A stretch of 64,000 bases of DNA from Nepenthes gracilis (lineage: Eukaryota > Streptophyta > Magnoliopsida > Caryophyllales > Nepenthaceae), in the NCBI GenBank assembly GCA_033239525.1, contig BSYO01000011.1, forward strand, positions 3,687,973 to 3,751,972. Reading direction: 5' to 3'. Shown here one piece after another: positions 50,526 to 63,654 of the stretch. The first letter of the stretch is position 1. Each line of letters opens with the position of its first letter. The position numbers were made by a program, and so were the translations under genes. The notes beneath the pieces are model-generated. The model saw only the letters and a program-made list of their open reading frames with translations, ran no database searches and was not told where the DNA came from.

Positions 50526-51680
50526 ACTCGATTTTTTTAATTGATGCTTTCAGATATTATAGCTCTCAATCACGAACACGCTAAAAGTCGATTGAGTGCT
50601 CTGGGTTTAGTGAGCACGCACAGGATCCAACTCAAAAACCCTAAGGCATAAGCGGACCAAGATTCCCACCTTCATCAAGAACTGCTTAAGTCCGGATCAA
50701 ACACTCAAACTCACTCTCTCATTTTTAGTAAAACAAAAATTTAGTAAAATTATATAAATATGTTTGTTGAGTTCAATATGAGGAAAACCATGTAAAAACT
50801 AAAAAATTGTATAATTTTTTTTATTTATTTGGTTTAATACTAAATAAAGCTGTGGAAAATAAGAAATTAAATTATTTACTATAATATGCTTCAAGTTTAT
50901 TTTTGCTAATTTAAAGGCTCTTCAAATATGTTGTGTAAATATGATATTTTATTCTTAACTGAAATTATCAAATTATAAAAATATAACATTATGCAACAAC
51001 AAATTCAGCACTATTTTTTTTTTAAATATAACTTTTATGTGAAATTTATAGCTTTGAGAAGCAAGTTATGGAAAACAAATTTTTTACAAAATATATATAA
51101 AAATAATTAAAATATTTTATTCATATTTTCGTCCCTCTAATCTACCAATAAAGACGTTAAATAAATTATGTTTAATTAAAATGATTTATTTATTTAGATA
51201 ATCCTTTTATAAATAAGTCATATTAACATGACATAAAACTTTTAAATTCCAATCTATTATAGCACATAACTCGTAATGTGTCAGGCGGACATGACTATAA
51301 GTCTTGTTATTGCACGAGCTAACCTCATACAATTCATATCTTAAAAATATATATATTAAAAATAAAATTATTTAAAATGTTAAATCGTGCTACATACCGC
51401 TCGATACTATTTGTTATAGATTATATTTAACTTACTATTTAATCGTTTTATTAACCAAATATAAATATTATTTATTTATGTAATTTTTTAATAAAAATAT
51501 AGCTCAAAAATCATTGATTATATAGTCTAATATGATCTAAAATATTAGATCATATTATATATAATTTAATATTATTTATTATTGATTATTTAAGGGTTTA
51601 ACTCACCAAATAAAAATGTTATTCATTCACGTAATTTTTCATATTTTATTTTAATAAGAAGATATCACACTGAACATTCG

Positions 51681-52311
51681 TTTGAAAAATCTTAACTTGA
51701 AGAATTATTGTACGTCACTGCCACTGATGCGTGATTCACTTCCCCACCAACTCTCTCGCTCGAATCTTTTATCTGCATTGCTTCCCCGTTTCCTTCTTAA
51801 CTGGTATCCCCACATTCCTAGAACACTACGCCAAATTTCATTTCAATTGCGAAATTTGGTTAATTTCTTACGTCTTCACCTTAGAATTGACCTGGGTTGC
51901 TTCGAACCCTCCTCATCTCGTTAATTCTAGATCCTGAACCACGATATTATCTTGAATCTTGGGATTTCCAAGTTAAAAGCCAATTGGTTCGCTGCTTTAA
52001 ATTCGTGTGAATTCACCATATACCGTCTCGGATCATAGGATTTTTTGACAAGTAAATTTGGTCTTTACGTGGTAGATAGCGCCATATTTTGATAGCCCAG
52101 GACCCTAATTTTGCGCATAAACCCTAGTTGTCTGGTGACGTTTTCTAACTCTTAATTGTCACCATCACCACTCTATTTAACCTTTGAGCTCAAATTATAT
52201 TCAGAAGGGCTGTTTCATTTGCCAATCGATGGATTAATGCTATTAGTTTTGGATCATTGACCCTATTTTTAACTATTAAAAACTTTTTCAGAACGAATAG
52301 GATTGAGAAGC
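51681..52311 (+). promoter_or_regulatory. Promoter and 5' UTR region of TGD3, possible leader intron
   Basis: Composition becomes less AT-rich from about 51680. A pyrimidine-rich acceptor (AACTTTTTCAG) ends at 52291, 20 bp before the ATG, suggesting an intron in the 5' UTR. A donor candidate (A|GTAAAT) lies at 52052. The small frames at 51682-51937 would then be upstream leader sequence, not a gene. Confidence 0.4.
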
Positions 52312-55300
52312 ATGGTTTCTTCCTCAAGCTCATTACTGTTTTCTTTACCTCTATGTGGCGGCATTTCACATTCCACAAGATCTCCTGTTTATAGTGCTAA
52401 CTTGTCAACGTTTCGGGTATCTGAGAAAAGGGAAATTGTGTGCGCATGTATGGCACCTCCAAGGAATGCGACCGATGGATTTTCTACGCTTAATATAAAT
52501 GTAAGGGCTCCGTTTGTGGTTACTATTTCTTCAATCAGTGTCCTCTTCGTGATATTTCAGATAAAATAGATTTTTGATTGTTTTGGCAACTTGTGAAGCA
52601 TATGTATAATGGGATGAGTTTATTGATGCCTTTATTTTATGAAACTATGCTAATTGATGTGTTTTTCTTGTTATAAACTTGATTGCTTTTGTATTTTGCA
52701 TGGTTATATGGAGTTGATTGCTAGTTGATTTTGTATTTTCTAACCTTGATTGCTAGTTACTTTTTGTCTTTATCATACTTAATGAGGTATTAGTTCTCTG
52801 TGGATAGATATTTCCATTTGAAAATCATGGTTTTGTAGGGTGATGAAGGCAATATGATAATTTGGTTTGTATTGAACATATGATTGTATTTGTATGATTT
52901 CTTACTTCATGAGTCTGCTCTCAGGATTCTTCTGTGACAAAGATTTTCGGCTCAGCTCAAGAACCTGAGGGTGAATCTGATGTGCTTATCGAGTGTAGAA
53001 ATGTGTATAAGTCCTTTGGGAAGAAGCACATACTAAAAGGTGTAAGCTTCAAGGTTAGTTTCCTTGCTCGCCATGTCTTGTATTCCTTTTCTTTTTCCTT
53101 TTCCTATTTGTATGCATCTAAATTAATTGTTCGTCAAGCAACCTGCCATGTTATCTTTACTCATTGGTTCATGCCTATTGTTTGAGAATGCTTGACTGCC
53201 ATTTTATAAGTTCCCTATTCCCTATAAGCATAAGAAAAGGGAAAAAGGTTTGTGAAAACATTCTTTTTTACTAGGTTCAAGCACATGCGTTGCATTTGCA
53301 TGGTTTTGTTTAAGATAATATAGATGATAGTTCAATGTACAACATTTTTTTACTTTTCCATCTATTTTTCTTGTGGATGGCAAGGAGAATGAATTTTCAT
53401 CAAATTCTTGAATGAATGTTATAATGTGTTAATTTTAGGTTCATGGTTTGTGTTTCTCTAAGTTCATGTTATTATGGCATTCATTAATGTTTTAACATTA
53501 GTGAAAGCATGGGTAACATTAGTTGGCAAAAATAAAAAGAAGAAAAAATATTTATGACGAAGACACATGTCCGTGGGCAAAATACTCCAGGTGTCATGGT
53601 ATGAAGAGCAAAGCAAGACTCTTGTTGCTTACATCACATATCAATAACCAATACATTTTAATGCATGAGTAACGTTACAGGGCCAAACTTCCAACACTTA
53701 TTTTGACGTAGCGTCCCATTTAGTCATCTATTATTGTGTTGGCTGGCTAGTATTGATAGATGGATGAGAGGTTACAACATCCGATAGTCTCTGGAAGTCT
53801 TTAATGGATATCTCCAAACATTTCTCAAATGTGTATATTTGTTAGTTTGATATGATATGATATGATAATGATTTCCATTTAACTATGTATAGATTAGACA
53901 TGGAGAAGCTGTTGGAATAATTGGGACTTCTGGCACTGGTAAGTCTACCATTTTGAAGATTATTGCTGGACTTCTTGCTCCAGACAAGGTAAACTATCTA
54001 AATGCTGACTTCTCTATGTTCTGTTGCACTTACTCTTTATACAACTGCTCTACATCAAAGTGCAATGAACAGGGGGATGTTTATATTCGAGGAAGAAAGA
54101 GACACGGGCTGATAAGCGATGAGGAGATTTCTGGCCTTCGTATTGGCTTGGTAATCATCAATATCTGTCTAACCGGGTTCAATGACAGAATTGGCTGTTT
54201 GTTAATTAAACCAGTATTTGGATTGCAGGTTTTTCAGAGTGCAGCACTTTTCGATTCTTTAACCGTACGTGAAAATGTTGGTTTCCTTTTGTAAGAGACT
54301 GTCTGAATATCCTTAGTTAATCAATATCTGTTGTACTGATTTCTTATCTATTGATATATGGGCTGTCATTTTCCCTTTCTTTATCGTCCGCTTAGATATG
54401 AAAATTCTAGCATGGGCGAGGAGCAGATTGCAGAGCTGGTGACAGAAACTTTGGCTGCAGTAGGTCTGAAGGTACCAATTGAATTTCCATTTTTCTTTTT
54501 TACTCTCTCATTTCACCGATGCGAAGCACTGATGTGGCCGATATGCAATATAATAGTTGCTAACAAGTTACTTCTAACAACTTTGTAAATATCAGTTCCT
54601 AACAGGTTAGTCTATGTCAACCTGTAAAATTGATCAGGGAGTTGAGGATCGGTTGCCTTCTGAGTTGTCTGGTGGTATGAAGAAACGGGTTGCTTTAGCT
54701 CGTTCTATTATCTTTGATAACACAAAGGAGACAGTAGAGCCAGAGGTATGTTTGATCCCAAATTTGCACGAAAGATCAACCAGAAAATTGAAAACAAATG
54801 AAGCATATGAGAAAAGATGGGGAGAAAATAGAAGAAAATAGTATTCTTATTGAAATAGGCAATTTGGCTGATTCCATTGTCTCCTACAAAATTTTCCTCT
54901 TGATCCTTGGAGATCCTATGCATTCTCTTCAAAGAGGTTTGATTTTATTGTTGTCAATGGAGTAATGTTTCATTGTCACTTTTAGGATGCTATTTTGCCA
55001 CCCAGTTTGACATGGCATTCAATTTATTTATTCATATTATTAGGCCTACATAAAAATAGATAGAAAGATTAGATGCCACATCAATCTAGGTAGCTAAATA
55101 GTGTCCCAAATGTAGCCACATATCATTTCTCTTATCAATATGCATTGCCACAAAGTAAAGTGGGAAAGACTAACGGCTAAAATTTGTATAACTAAGGACT
55201 ATGGATGGTATATTGACCAATATATAAAATATCACCCAATATGAATCGATATTAGCTCTCCAATACAGATATTTCCCGATATAACAAAATATTGACCGAT

Positions 55301-56267
55301 ATTGGGTGTATTAGTTAATATTTGTGCTGAGGTTCATATTTGCTAAAACTTTCATCTAATATATCCGATACTGATATGTATAACCCTATATGACCAATAT
55401 CCTTATGATTATTAATACCAATATGTATCAACTTGTGGCAAATTAGGTGACTTGAACATTTTGAACAGGTGATCTTGTATGATGAACCAACAGCTGGACT
55501 TGATCCGATTGCATCAACTGTAGTTGAAGATCTCATCCGCTCCGTTCATTTTAAAGGTGAAGATGAGCTCAGGAAGCCCGGCAAGATTGCATCGTACGTG
55601 GTTGTGACTCACCAACATAGTACAATCAGAAGAGCAGTTGATAGGTAATGCTTCAAACAATCTTTCCCTTTGTTATTTCATGAATCATCCTTAATCGGAG
55701 AAAACCTCTGGACTTGTATAGGTTGATTTTTCTGCACGAAGGAAAGATTGTATGGGAGGGATTGACTCATGAATTCATCACATCCACAAATCCAATTGTT
55801 CAACAGGTAATAAAGTCATTGTTCTTAAGGTGCACTGCCATTTAATAATGAAGCAATTTAGCACACGGGGCTCCTGCAGTATGCTGAGTCTGCCAAAAAG
55901 TCTAATTACTTTTGAGTCTATTGACACTGTTTTATTGTGTAGTGTGTAGGAGGCCGTTTTCATGGCTCAAACTCGTGATCACTTGGTCATATTGTGATTA
56001 CTCTATCGTTACACAGTTCATGGGGGCCATCTGGTCCGCAAAACCCTTGCTATGTGTAGTGTTCACGGAAGGGTTAGATATATTTTCAATGTATTATATA
56101 CGATCTTATCGTATATTATTTAAAATATTAGCAACTATTCCCCCATGACTCCCCATCAAATATTTCTTCAACAAGGAGCTATATTCATCTATGATTATCT
56201 ATTATGATGATCTCATGGGATTTTGCAGTTTGCATCGGGCAGCTTGGATGGTCCAATAAAATATTGA
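52312..56267 (+). CDS. TGD3: TGD3, ATPase subunit of the chloroplast ER-to-plastid lipid importer
   Basis: Ten exons: 52312-52500, 52925-53053, 53893-53988, 54073-54150, 54229-54290, 54396-54471, 54638-54745, 55469-55644, 55722-55806, 56229-56267. All introns are GT-AG and the frame joins without a break to 345 residues, the length of Arabidopsis TGD3. Residues 1-49 are Ser-rich and basic, as in a plastid transit peptide. The ABC ATPase shows Walker A GTSGTGKS (116-123), Q-loop VFQS (exon 5), signature LSGGMKKR (exon 7), Walker B VILYDEP (exon 8) and switch His in VVTHQH. In the known complex TGD3 sits on the stromal side of the inner envelope and powers TGD1/TGD2 phospholipid import. The start at 52312 is chosen because it is the first ATG after the leader acceptor. 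Confidence 0.93.
53054..53892 (+). other. Intron 2 of TGD3
   Basis: The longest TGD3 intron (839 bp), GTTAGT to TATGTATAG. No transposon ends were recognised in it. The open frame entering it from exon 2 is intronic read-through. Confidence 0.8.
54746..55468 (+). other. Intron 7 of TGD3 with GATAT-rich repeat
   Basis: A 723-bp intron. Between about 55205 and 55430 it contains many copies of ATATTG/CCGATAT/ACCAATAT motifs on both strands. They look like an old inverted-repeat element or a degenerate minisatellite. Splice sites are unaffected. Confidence 0.65.
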
Positions 56268-56650
56268 CACGTGTACAAGCAGGGTTGCTTTAGTCGTCTT
56301 CAATTACGAATGCTTGGAGAGACAGACTCAACTGTACCAGGCACACTGGCTGATGTTTCTAGTATTTTTTCGCTTCGATATGAAGATCCGATAAGGAATT
56401 TTTTTTATTTGTTATTGCTTGCTCCCCTCTGCTTGCTGGGAGAAATTCTGGTTAAATGAATTCTGATGTTTGATCGTGAAGCTTGATTATGTTTCCTATT
56501 GCGTTTATTAATATATATCTGTATTGATCTTGTGATACTGATATTTTTTAATGTCATAATAATATGACAATATGTTATCGTATTAAATGATATTTTATTG
56601 TCAGATTATAATTCACATAAATTTGTTTCTAATATAAATGATATTAGTAT
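56268..56650. other. TGD3 3' flank
   Basis: Likely holds the 3' UTR and poly(A) site. AATAAA occurs within the last codons at 56254-56262, and TTTATTAATATATAT follows near 56504. No other feature seen. Confidence 0.4.
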
Positions 56651-57628
56651 TGATGTGTCCCCGAGTCCGAGTTGTATGGATTAGAGAGCCTACTGATTTT
56701 TCACGACGGGTTGAGTTTAGACGGATTCGGTTTTCGTCTCAAATAATTTAGATCCTACATAACACAACAAATAAAAAGAAGTCAGAGGACTAACATGATT
56801 CATTTTTTGATTTATTTTCAAACACTTAGGTTAGAAATTTTTTTAAAAAAGGATAGAGATAGATGATGTAAGGTATAATGATGCACGGATGAAGGAAATG
56901 AGAGTGATGGTGGAGGTCTTGGCTCTGACGGTTGCGCTTGATGGAGAACAGATTGTGAGTATGCTAGTAGGAAAGCGGCTGAGAGAAAGAGAGAAATAGT
57001 TCCCTCTAAGAATTGATAGCTTCGAGAGTGAGGGAGAACTCTTTTGTTCTTTTTGGGCAATCAAGAGTAATGATTGTTCTCCTCCCTTGTCATCGGTGAG
57101 GGTGAAAGAGTATTTGTAATGTTGGCGTTGATTCCGCGTATCTTGGGCGTCGTGGACTAGTGACAGCTACCATATAAAGATTTGCTGAACTGTTTGTGTG
57201 ACAGTAGAAGCCGTCAATGACAATTGTTACTTATGGGCGATTGTGTGACCGTTGGTGGTCTTATTAGTACGTTCACCGGCAACAATAGTTATCCTTTAGG
57301 GCGCTTAGAAGATCGTGGGCTACTTTTCCAGCATATTTACCAAGTTGCTCCTGCTGTCACGATCATTGTTTCTTACATGCATGCTCTACTTTGATCAGGC
57401 TATTGGTCGCTGAATTGGAGAACTCCATGCGCGATGACTGGCTGGTTTACATGAGCAGTTTATTGAACCTACTTGTCATCTCTCTTTACTTGCCCATCAT
57501 GAGTTAGGCTACGCGGTGGCATCCTTGAACCCCATGTCGTATGGGACCCTACTCGGTTTCAACCCCCTTGGGCACATTGACGGACGGACTCTACTTTAGG
57601 CTAGCCCATAGGATTATATGACCCATCA
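56651..57628 (-). mobile_element. Solo LTR of a Tat-like element
   Basis: On the minus strand it starts TGATGGGTCATATAATCC and ends CTCGGGGACACATCA, closely like the Tat LTR ends at 31123 and 39900. Flanks AGTAT (56646-56650) and AATAT (57629-57633) form a TSD with one change. No internal region or second LTR is next to it, so it is a solo LTR of 978 bp. The frames at 56818-57064 fall inside it. Confidence 0.72.
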
Positions 57629-57633
57629 AATAT

Positions 57634-60600
57634 CTATTTCAATATTATCATTAATGATCATGAATATCCTTTAACTATTTTTGAAAAACTAATGATAATG
57701 TGACATTGTAATCATGTGCAGAGAAACTAAAAAATATAGTATTCAATAATTTGTCGTGTAATTGAGCCATTTAGTAAATGGTTATTTGTGGCCGTGATAA
57801 ATCAATTTCTGTTTTTATAACTATAGTAAATAAAATAATTTAAAATTATAATAATTATTTTAAGATAATAGATTTATTTTATTAATTACTTTAAATAGGT
57901 AAAAATTAAACTAAAACTTTTTTAGTTTTAGTATAGTAATAAATATTGAATTACAAGTGGGGATAATCATAATTTAAATGTAGTAGATATTTTGTTGATA
58001 GTAAAATATCATAAATTCTTAAAAATATCACAACCAATAATAATTATAAATATTTTTTATTTATCAATTTATATAATAATTTACGTTTTTATGCCTATAA
58101 TGTTTTGAAAAATGTTATAATGAGAAATTATTTTTTAAATATAAAAATAATTTCTAGACATATATTTTTATATAAATTACGTTCTGCTAAGATATTATTT
58201 TTTAAATATATATATTATTTTTTTCTCTCGTATGAACGAAGGCTAGTTAAAATTTAAAAGCCAGAGAACAAAAGGCGACGTAAAACAAGAAAGTGGGCCA
58301 TGGGGCGGATGGATTCGGGTTCGGGTCACCCGAACTTTTCATCGAGCGACGAGAGGGATCCACGACCTGGCGCGGGGAAATATGACTTTTGTGATTCGTT
58401 GATTACGCGTTTCTTTAAAATTGACTTCTTTTATTTATAAAAATTATTTATTTTGTGGGGTTCTAGAAAAGATTTTTTTTATTATATTGAACCGTACAAT
58501 GTGTGTTTCATTATATTAAGCCTTATAAGATTTGAAATTTAATAGGCGGAGAAATAATTTGATAACAATAAAGTTAAGAGATTTAAATATTTCTCATGAC
58601 TTTTTTCATGTCCAAATCTGTATAAATTTAAAAATAGTAACTTTTGTTAAAAGATTATTAAATTATTAAACACAATAGCTATATTCTTGTGCTCAAGTGA
58701 ATAATTATAAAAAGACCGAATGTTCTAACAAGTTTAATTAGAAATGAGATTCATTTAGAAGATGAATCTGTTGTGTATAGATTGTTGTTAGATGATCGAT
58801 TTTTATGAGAACTGAACTTTTATCGTAAATTCTTCTTGTAATTTTGGTTCCAGAATATTATTCACACTTTTCTCTTAAACTGTAATATATAATTGAATGA
58901 GTAAATACATATTCACTTTTCGTTCGGGAGGCAAAAGGGCTTTTGTGTTCAATGATTCTTGCATAAATATCATTTCAATCAAAAGATAATAATCAGATCA
59001 AATTAGGTTTAATCATTATAACTGATGGTTGATGGAGTGTTTATATGTTAGAAGCTAAAAATAGAAATTAAAAAAGAGTTTTGAAACTGATTGATCATAT
59101 ATATTTGGTCAGAATGCATATGTACCTTCTTCTAAATTTTTATTGGGTAGCGTAGTAATATCTAATTAACATTTATTTTATCAATATTTTTCAGGTATGT
59201 CAGATAATACTGTGTGATAAGTGAAAATACTCATCTTGACATATAAGAATGACAAATAATCTATACCCAAAATCAAACACTGACATTTTTTATATTTTGA
59301 CTTTATCTTTATATTATTTGTTATAACTATATCTTTCATCAAAGTTATCTGTTTGAAATCGGGTCAGTCAATATTATTACCTCTAAAACGCATATTTTTT
59401 TGTAAAATTTTTTTATTTAGTATTTTTGGAAGTTTAAGATTCCAGATAATTTTAATATTTATTTTAGATGTTAAAAATAATCAAAAGCTATTCTATATTA
59501 TTACTTTCAAGAGTCATGAACCATTTACAAAGAAGCATAAAAAGTCATTGACACCAATAACTCGTGGGAGTTCACGTAAAGGCTAATGTGGTGTTTGATT
59601 TTCTTAGTTTTAATGTGTGAAATCGTATAAAAATATTAAAATAAACAAATCTAAAAAATATATTATGGTTATTAATAAACTGTAAAAAGCTTAGTTACAT
59701 CTCCTCGAACTAAAATAAAAAAAAAAATCTCAAAAATACATGGAATAATGGTATAAAAATATAAAACTTGTTTAATTTTCTTATTTTTAATGTATGAAAT
59801 CTAGTTCTATATAAAAATAAATAAATATATATATTAATTCAAAAATCTAGTTCTATCTCCTCGAACTAATTTTTTTAAAAAAATTCTCAAAATATATAAA
59901 ATAATTATATAAAACTGTAAATTGAACATATTATATTAAAATAATATATTTTCTAGGTTTATAAATATTTACTCCTTATAATAATTATATTTTACTTTAT
60001 TTAGTATTTTATTCAAAGTTAGACCATATATAAGATTAAATGCTATTTTAAAATGTGGAAAAACAGATCTTCTAGAAACTTCGTTGACTCTTTTAAATTT
60101 AGGCCATGCCATGTATAGTGATCCAAATTCATGTAATTATATATTGACCACTATGGATTATAAGTATGTACTATAGTCATATGGTTTTAAACTTCTAATT
60201 TTTTAAAAAAAAATTATTATCATAATGATATCTAAACTTTACTATAAGGCAAAACTTTTTTTATTTTTCATACAATGTGGGATATCAAAACCTGACTACT
60301 ACACTCCACCGTGCTTTTAGGAATGATGTCCTCGTTGCAAATGTCATGGTTCAATATTGGCATGACTTACATCTGTATATTTTTAGTTCGGATTGACTCT
60401 GATACTATTATATAGCAATCCAAATTCACATAATAATATCAAAAGATCCAATATTAATATATATCAATCAATATTTTTATCTATTGCTAATTCTAAAAAT
60501 ACTAAAAAAGCAAGAAATTGAGTGGTTATATTAATACTATTTCTTAATCCATGAATTTACATCTACATTAATTAAAATGTCATAAGAAATTGATGTTCTA

Positions 60601-60640
60601 CAGACATGTAAAAGAAAGCTCATACGTAAATTAAGTCATA
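57634..60640. other. AT-rich intergenic spacer
   Basis: Mostly A/T-rich sequence without a recognisable gene. A short GC-rich island at about 58260-58390 contains a hairpin-forming GTTCGGGTCACCCGAAC and a GATCC/GCGCG-rich segment that differs from the surroundings. Its role is unknown. Confidence 0.55.
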
Positions 60641-60643
60641 GTT

Positions 60644-60800
60644 ATGTTTGAGAGGTGGTTGACAAAGAATTTTAATTCTATTGGGAAAATTAAAATTTTG
60701 CTCTTTATGTTTGAGTTGAAATTTCATATCAACCCTATGCAATTAAAATTATTATGAGATTTCTAGGTCAAATTAGAGAGAAAAGTACAAGAATAACAAA
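60644..60800. repeat. Direct duplication, copy 1
   Basis: About 157 bp matching 61404-61555. Shared landmarks GAGAGGTGGTTGACA, TTTATGTTTGAGTTGAAATT and GAGATTTCTAGGTCAAATTAGAGAG. The two copies bracket the ATT-repeat tract. Confidence 0.75.
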
Positions 60801-60807
60801 TTCCTAC

Positions 60808-60844
60808 ATTATTATTATTATTATTATTTTATAGTATTATTACA

Positions 60845-60881
<37 letters not shown>

Positions 60882-61076
60882 TATTATTATTTATTTATTA
60901 TAGATTATTATATTATTAACATTATTATTAGCTATTATTATTATTATTATTATTTTATTATTATTATTATTTATTATTATTATTATTATTATTGCATATA
61001 AATTATTATTATTTATAAGAGAATTATTATTATTATTATTTATAAGATATTATTATTAGGTTCTATTATTATTATT
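60808..61076. repeat. Long imperfect ATT/TTA microsatellite
   Basis: About 270 bp of mostly TTA/ATT units broken by short interruptions (TTATAG, TTGCATAT, TTATAAGAG, TTAGGTTC). Likely polymorphic in length. Confidence 0.85.
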
Positions 61077-61403
61077 AATCCGAGAAGTCAAGAAAAGGCC
61101 CGAAGACCCTTATTATAATTAGAGATCTTTCAAGTCCCTCCAAAATTTTGACATCCGAGATTCCCGAATATCAACAAATCACAAAGGAACTACAACTCAT
61201 ACATGGCGTAAAGCGCTAACTAACATCATGATTTTAATTCCCACCTTATTCTATTCCAAGACACCTAATCAAACCAAATATAGAGAATATGCTCGATACC
61301 AATTCCGCTATTATTTTCCCCGCACACGCCACCATTAATTGACATGGATAGCTTATTCTATTCCAACACCCCTCATGCGCTTAACGTGAGTATTGGATAT
61401 GCT

Positions 61404-61555
61404 TGAGAGGTGGTTGACATGTATGACCTGCACCAATTCTAATGGGAGCACAAAGGGAGTTTTTGCCTTAATGTTTGAGTTGAAATTCCATCATCAGCCC
61501 CACGCAATATAATCATATGAGATTTCTAGGTCAAATTAGAGAGCAAATGTACAAG
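61404..61555. repeat. Direct duplication, copy 2
   Basis: Partner of 60644-60800, 760 bp downstream. This copy is less AT-rich than copy 1, so it may be nearer the ancestral sequence. Confidence 0.75.
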
Positions 61556-61624
61556 AGGTGCCACAAATTGGAATATTTTTGACATTTGATTAATATTTAT
61601 TTCAGATTCTTTCATTTGTCAAAT

Positions 61625-61730
61625 TCAAATATATTATTTTAATATTAATTTTAGAATATACTATTCTAATTTGTTGCGAATATATTATTTTAATATTAAT
61701 TTTAGAACATACTACTAATTGGTTGCTATT
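61625..61730. repeat. Two-unit tandem repeat, about 53 bp each
   Basis: ATATATTATTTTAATATTAA and a TTTTAGAA-ATACTA segment occur twice in tandem (about 61627-61678 and 61680-61730) with few differences. Confidence 0.7.
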
Positions 61731-63490
61731 TTTTATTATATTTTTTTGTATGGTTTTTAGATATATTGAATATTACATTTCAATCAATTATTCATATAGA
61801 TTTTTATGAAAGATTCTTGAAAAAAATTATCTTGTAACCAGACTCTTTTATAGTAAAATTTTTTGAACATGTTCTCGATTTTTTTCTTTAATTAATAAAA
61901 TTTTTTTATATTAAATATTATCATAAAATTTATATATTTAATTACATATTTTTATTCATTATACACTTATAATATTTGATAACTTATGATTGATAGGGAA
62001 TTTAAACTTATTTCTATTGCAATGATATTTTGTGTATTTTCCTAGTCTTAACACTATGTAGCAGTAGACTTATCTCTTTGTGAGATTCAACCAATCCGCG
62101 GGCTGGTGAGTCCATGTTGTCAAAACTTTGAACAAACACAAAATCATGGGTTGAATTTCTCCGGTCGCCAACTCGAGAGAAGGCGGAGACGATTTTCAAA
62201 TCTCAGCCACACAATTCGAAAATGCATCGATCAATTGAAAATCAACTAATGCAATCTAAAAGCCCCAAAATCTGAAGTAACACATCATTAGTTCTGTAGT
62301 TGTTTGGTTCTAAGAAAACATGAAGAAATGAAAATTAGTAAGGAGAAAATTGTGAAAAGGGGATTTTTTTTAAAAAAAAAAGTATTTTTTTTTTTTTTTT
62401 GGAAGTTCTGAAAAATTAAATGAAAAAAAAAAGGATTTTAGTTTTTTCCTTGATTTGCTCATTTTCATTAAAAAAAAAAAGTACATATTTTTACGAATAT
62501 TTTCTATTCTATTTTTTTTTATAATTTTTCAGACAATCCAAATATATAAAAATATTTTTATTTGATTTTTTTCATTCTGTGAAATTTTCTTAAATCCAAG
62601 CATATCCCTGATATTTGTTTAAATCTAAGAAAAATTTGAATAAAAAACTATTTTTTATAATTGGATTACATAAAAAATCATAACAAAAACAATTGATAAA
62701 AAAATATGGAAAATATATTTATATGTAAGAAAAATAATTTTTCTTTTATTTTCCTTTTCTTAAAATTTTTTATTAATATTTTTTAATTTTATTTTTCATC
62801 TAAACAAACCTAATAAAATGCATCATGGAAAATACCCAAGCAGTGTAAGTCCTTCTCTGAAGCCAATCAAGCTAGGGTGCTGATAATATTCATGCTCCTC
62901 TTGTTCATCTTCATCACTGTGTGGGATGGTTTAGACAATTTAAATATTTTAGATTATTATAACATATTAAAATATATTAGATTTATTTTATATTAATATT
63001 TATTTGAATTCACATGATGAAATTCTTACCCTTAAGAGCTGATAAGTATGGATATGCTATTTTTTTCAGAAATAGGGACACAACATATTAAATACACATT
63101 AACTAAAATTACAATTTATTATTTTTTATATTAATAAATATTATTATTTTATGATAAATTAGTAATATATATGCATAATTTTTTTACTTCTTTACCTAAA
63201 AATTCATATTAAAATACTCAATTAAACCAATATAAATAAATTATATTATAATATTTTTAACAAACTATTATAATAGAACAATAATGATAATATAACTTAA
63301 CAAACTAGAGGAAACCTAATACAATAAATTTTATATATTATTAACATCTATATTTTAACTTTTTAACTTTATAATTTATAATTACCAAAAAATTAAAATA
63401 TAAGTAAAAAAATATAAATAAAAACATGCCCTAAGAGTGTCTAAAACGTGTTATAACATGTCGGTAATTTAAAAAAAAAAAAATGGACAC
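61731..63490. other. AT-rich spacer with a small exon-like island
   Basis: Mostly homopolymer-rich A/T sequence. At about 62060-62240 base composition is balanced and a minus-strand open frame of 61 codons (62199-62014) lacks a normal ATG at its 5' end. I do not recognise the peptide; it may be a gene relic. Confidence 0.45.
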
Positions 63491-63654
63491 ATGTTAAGAC
63501 TTATTGAGAAAGTGTCTGTGTCTACTAGGTTGAGAGCACGTGAAAACTCTAAAATGGGAGGACTGAGAACTGGGTTGTCGGGGGAGATAAGAGGAGAGAA
63601 AAATGATCTTGTAATAACATAGGAAATGATAAAATTTCATGTTATTCTCATACC

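Larger units (their letters stand above)
47882..51680. other. AT-rich intergenic spacer
   Basis: Apart from the duplication listed separately, I see only A/T-rich sequence with TAAA, TTTA and homopolymer runs. No exon-like composition, RNA gene or LTR is recognised. Short frames here have no family resemblance. Confidence 0.6.

Noticed and set aside
53953..54588. Frames extending TGD3 exons 3-6 into introns
   Set aside because: Clear GT-AG sites give a better, full-length ABC ATPase; the extensions are intronic.
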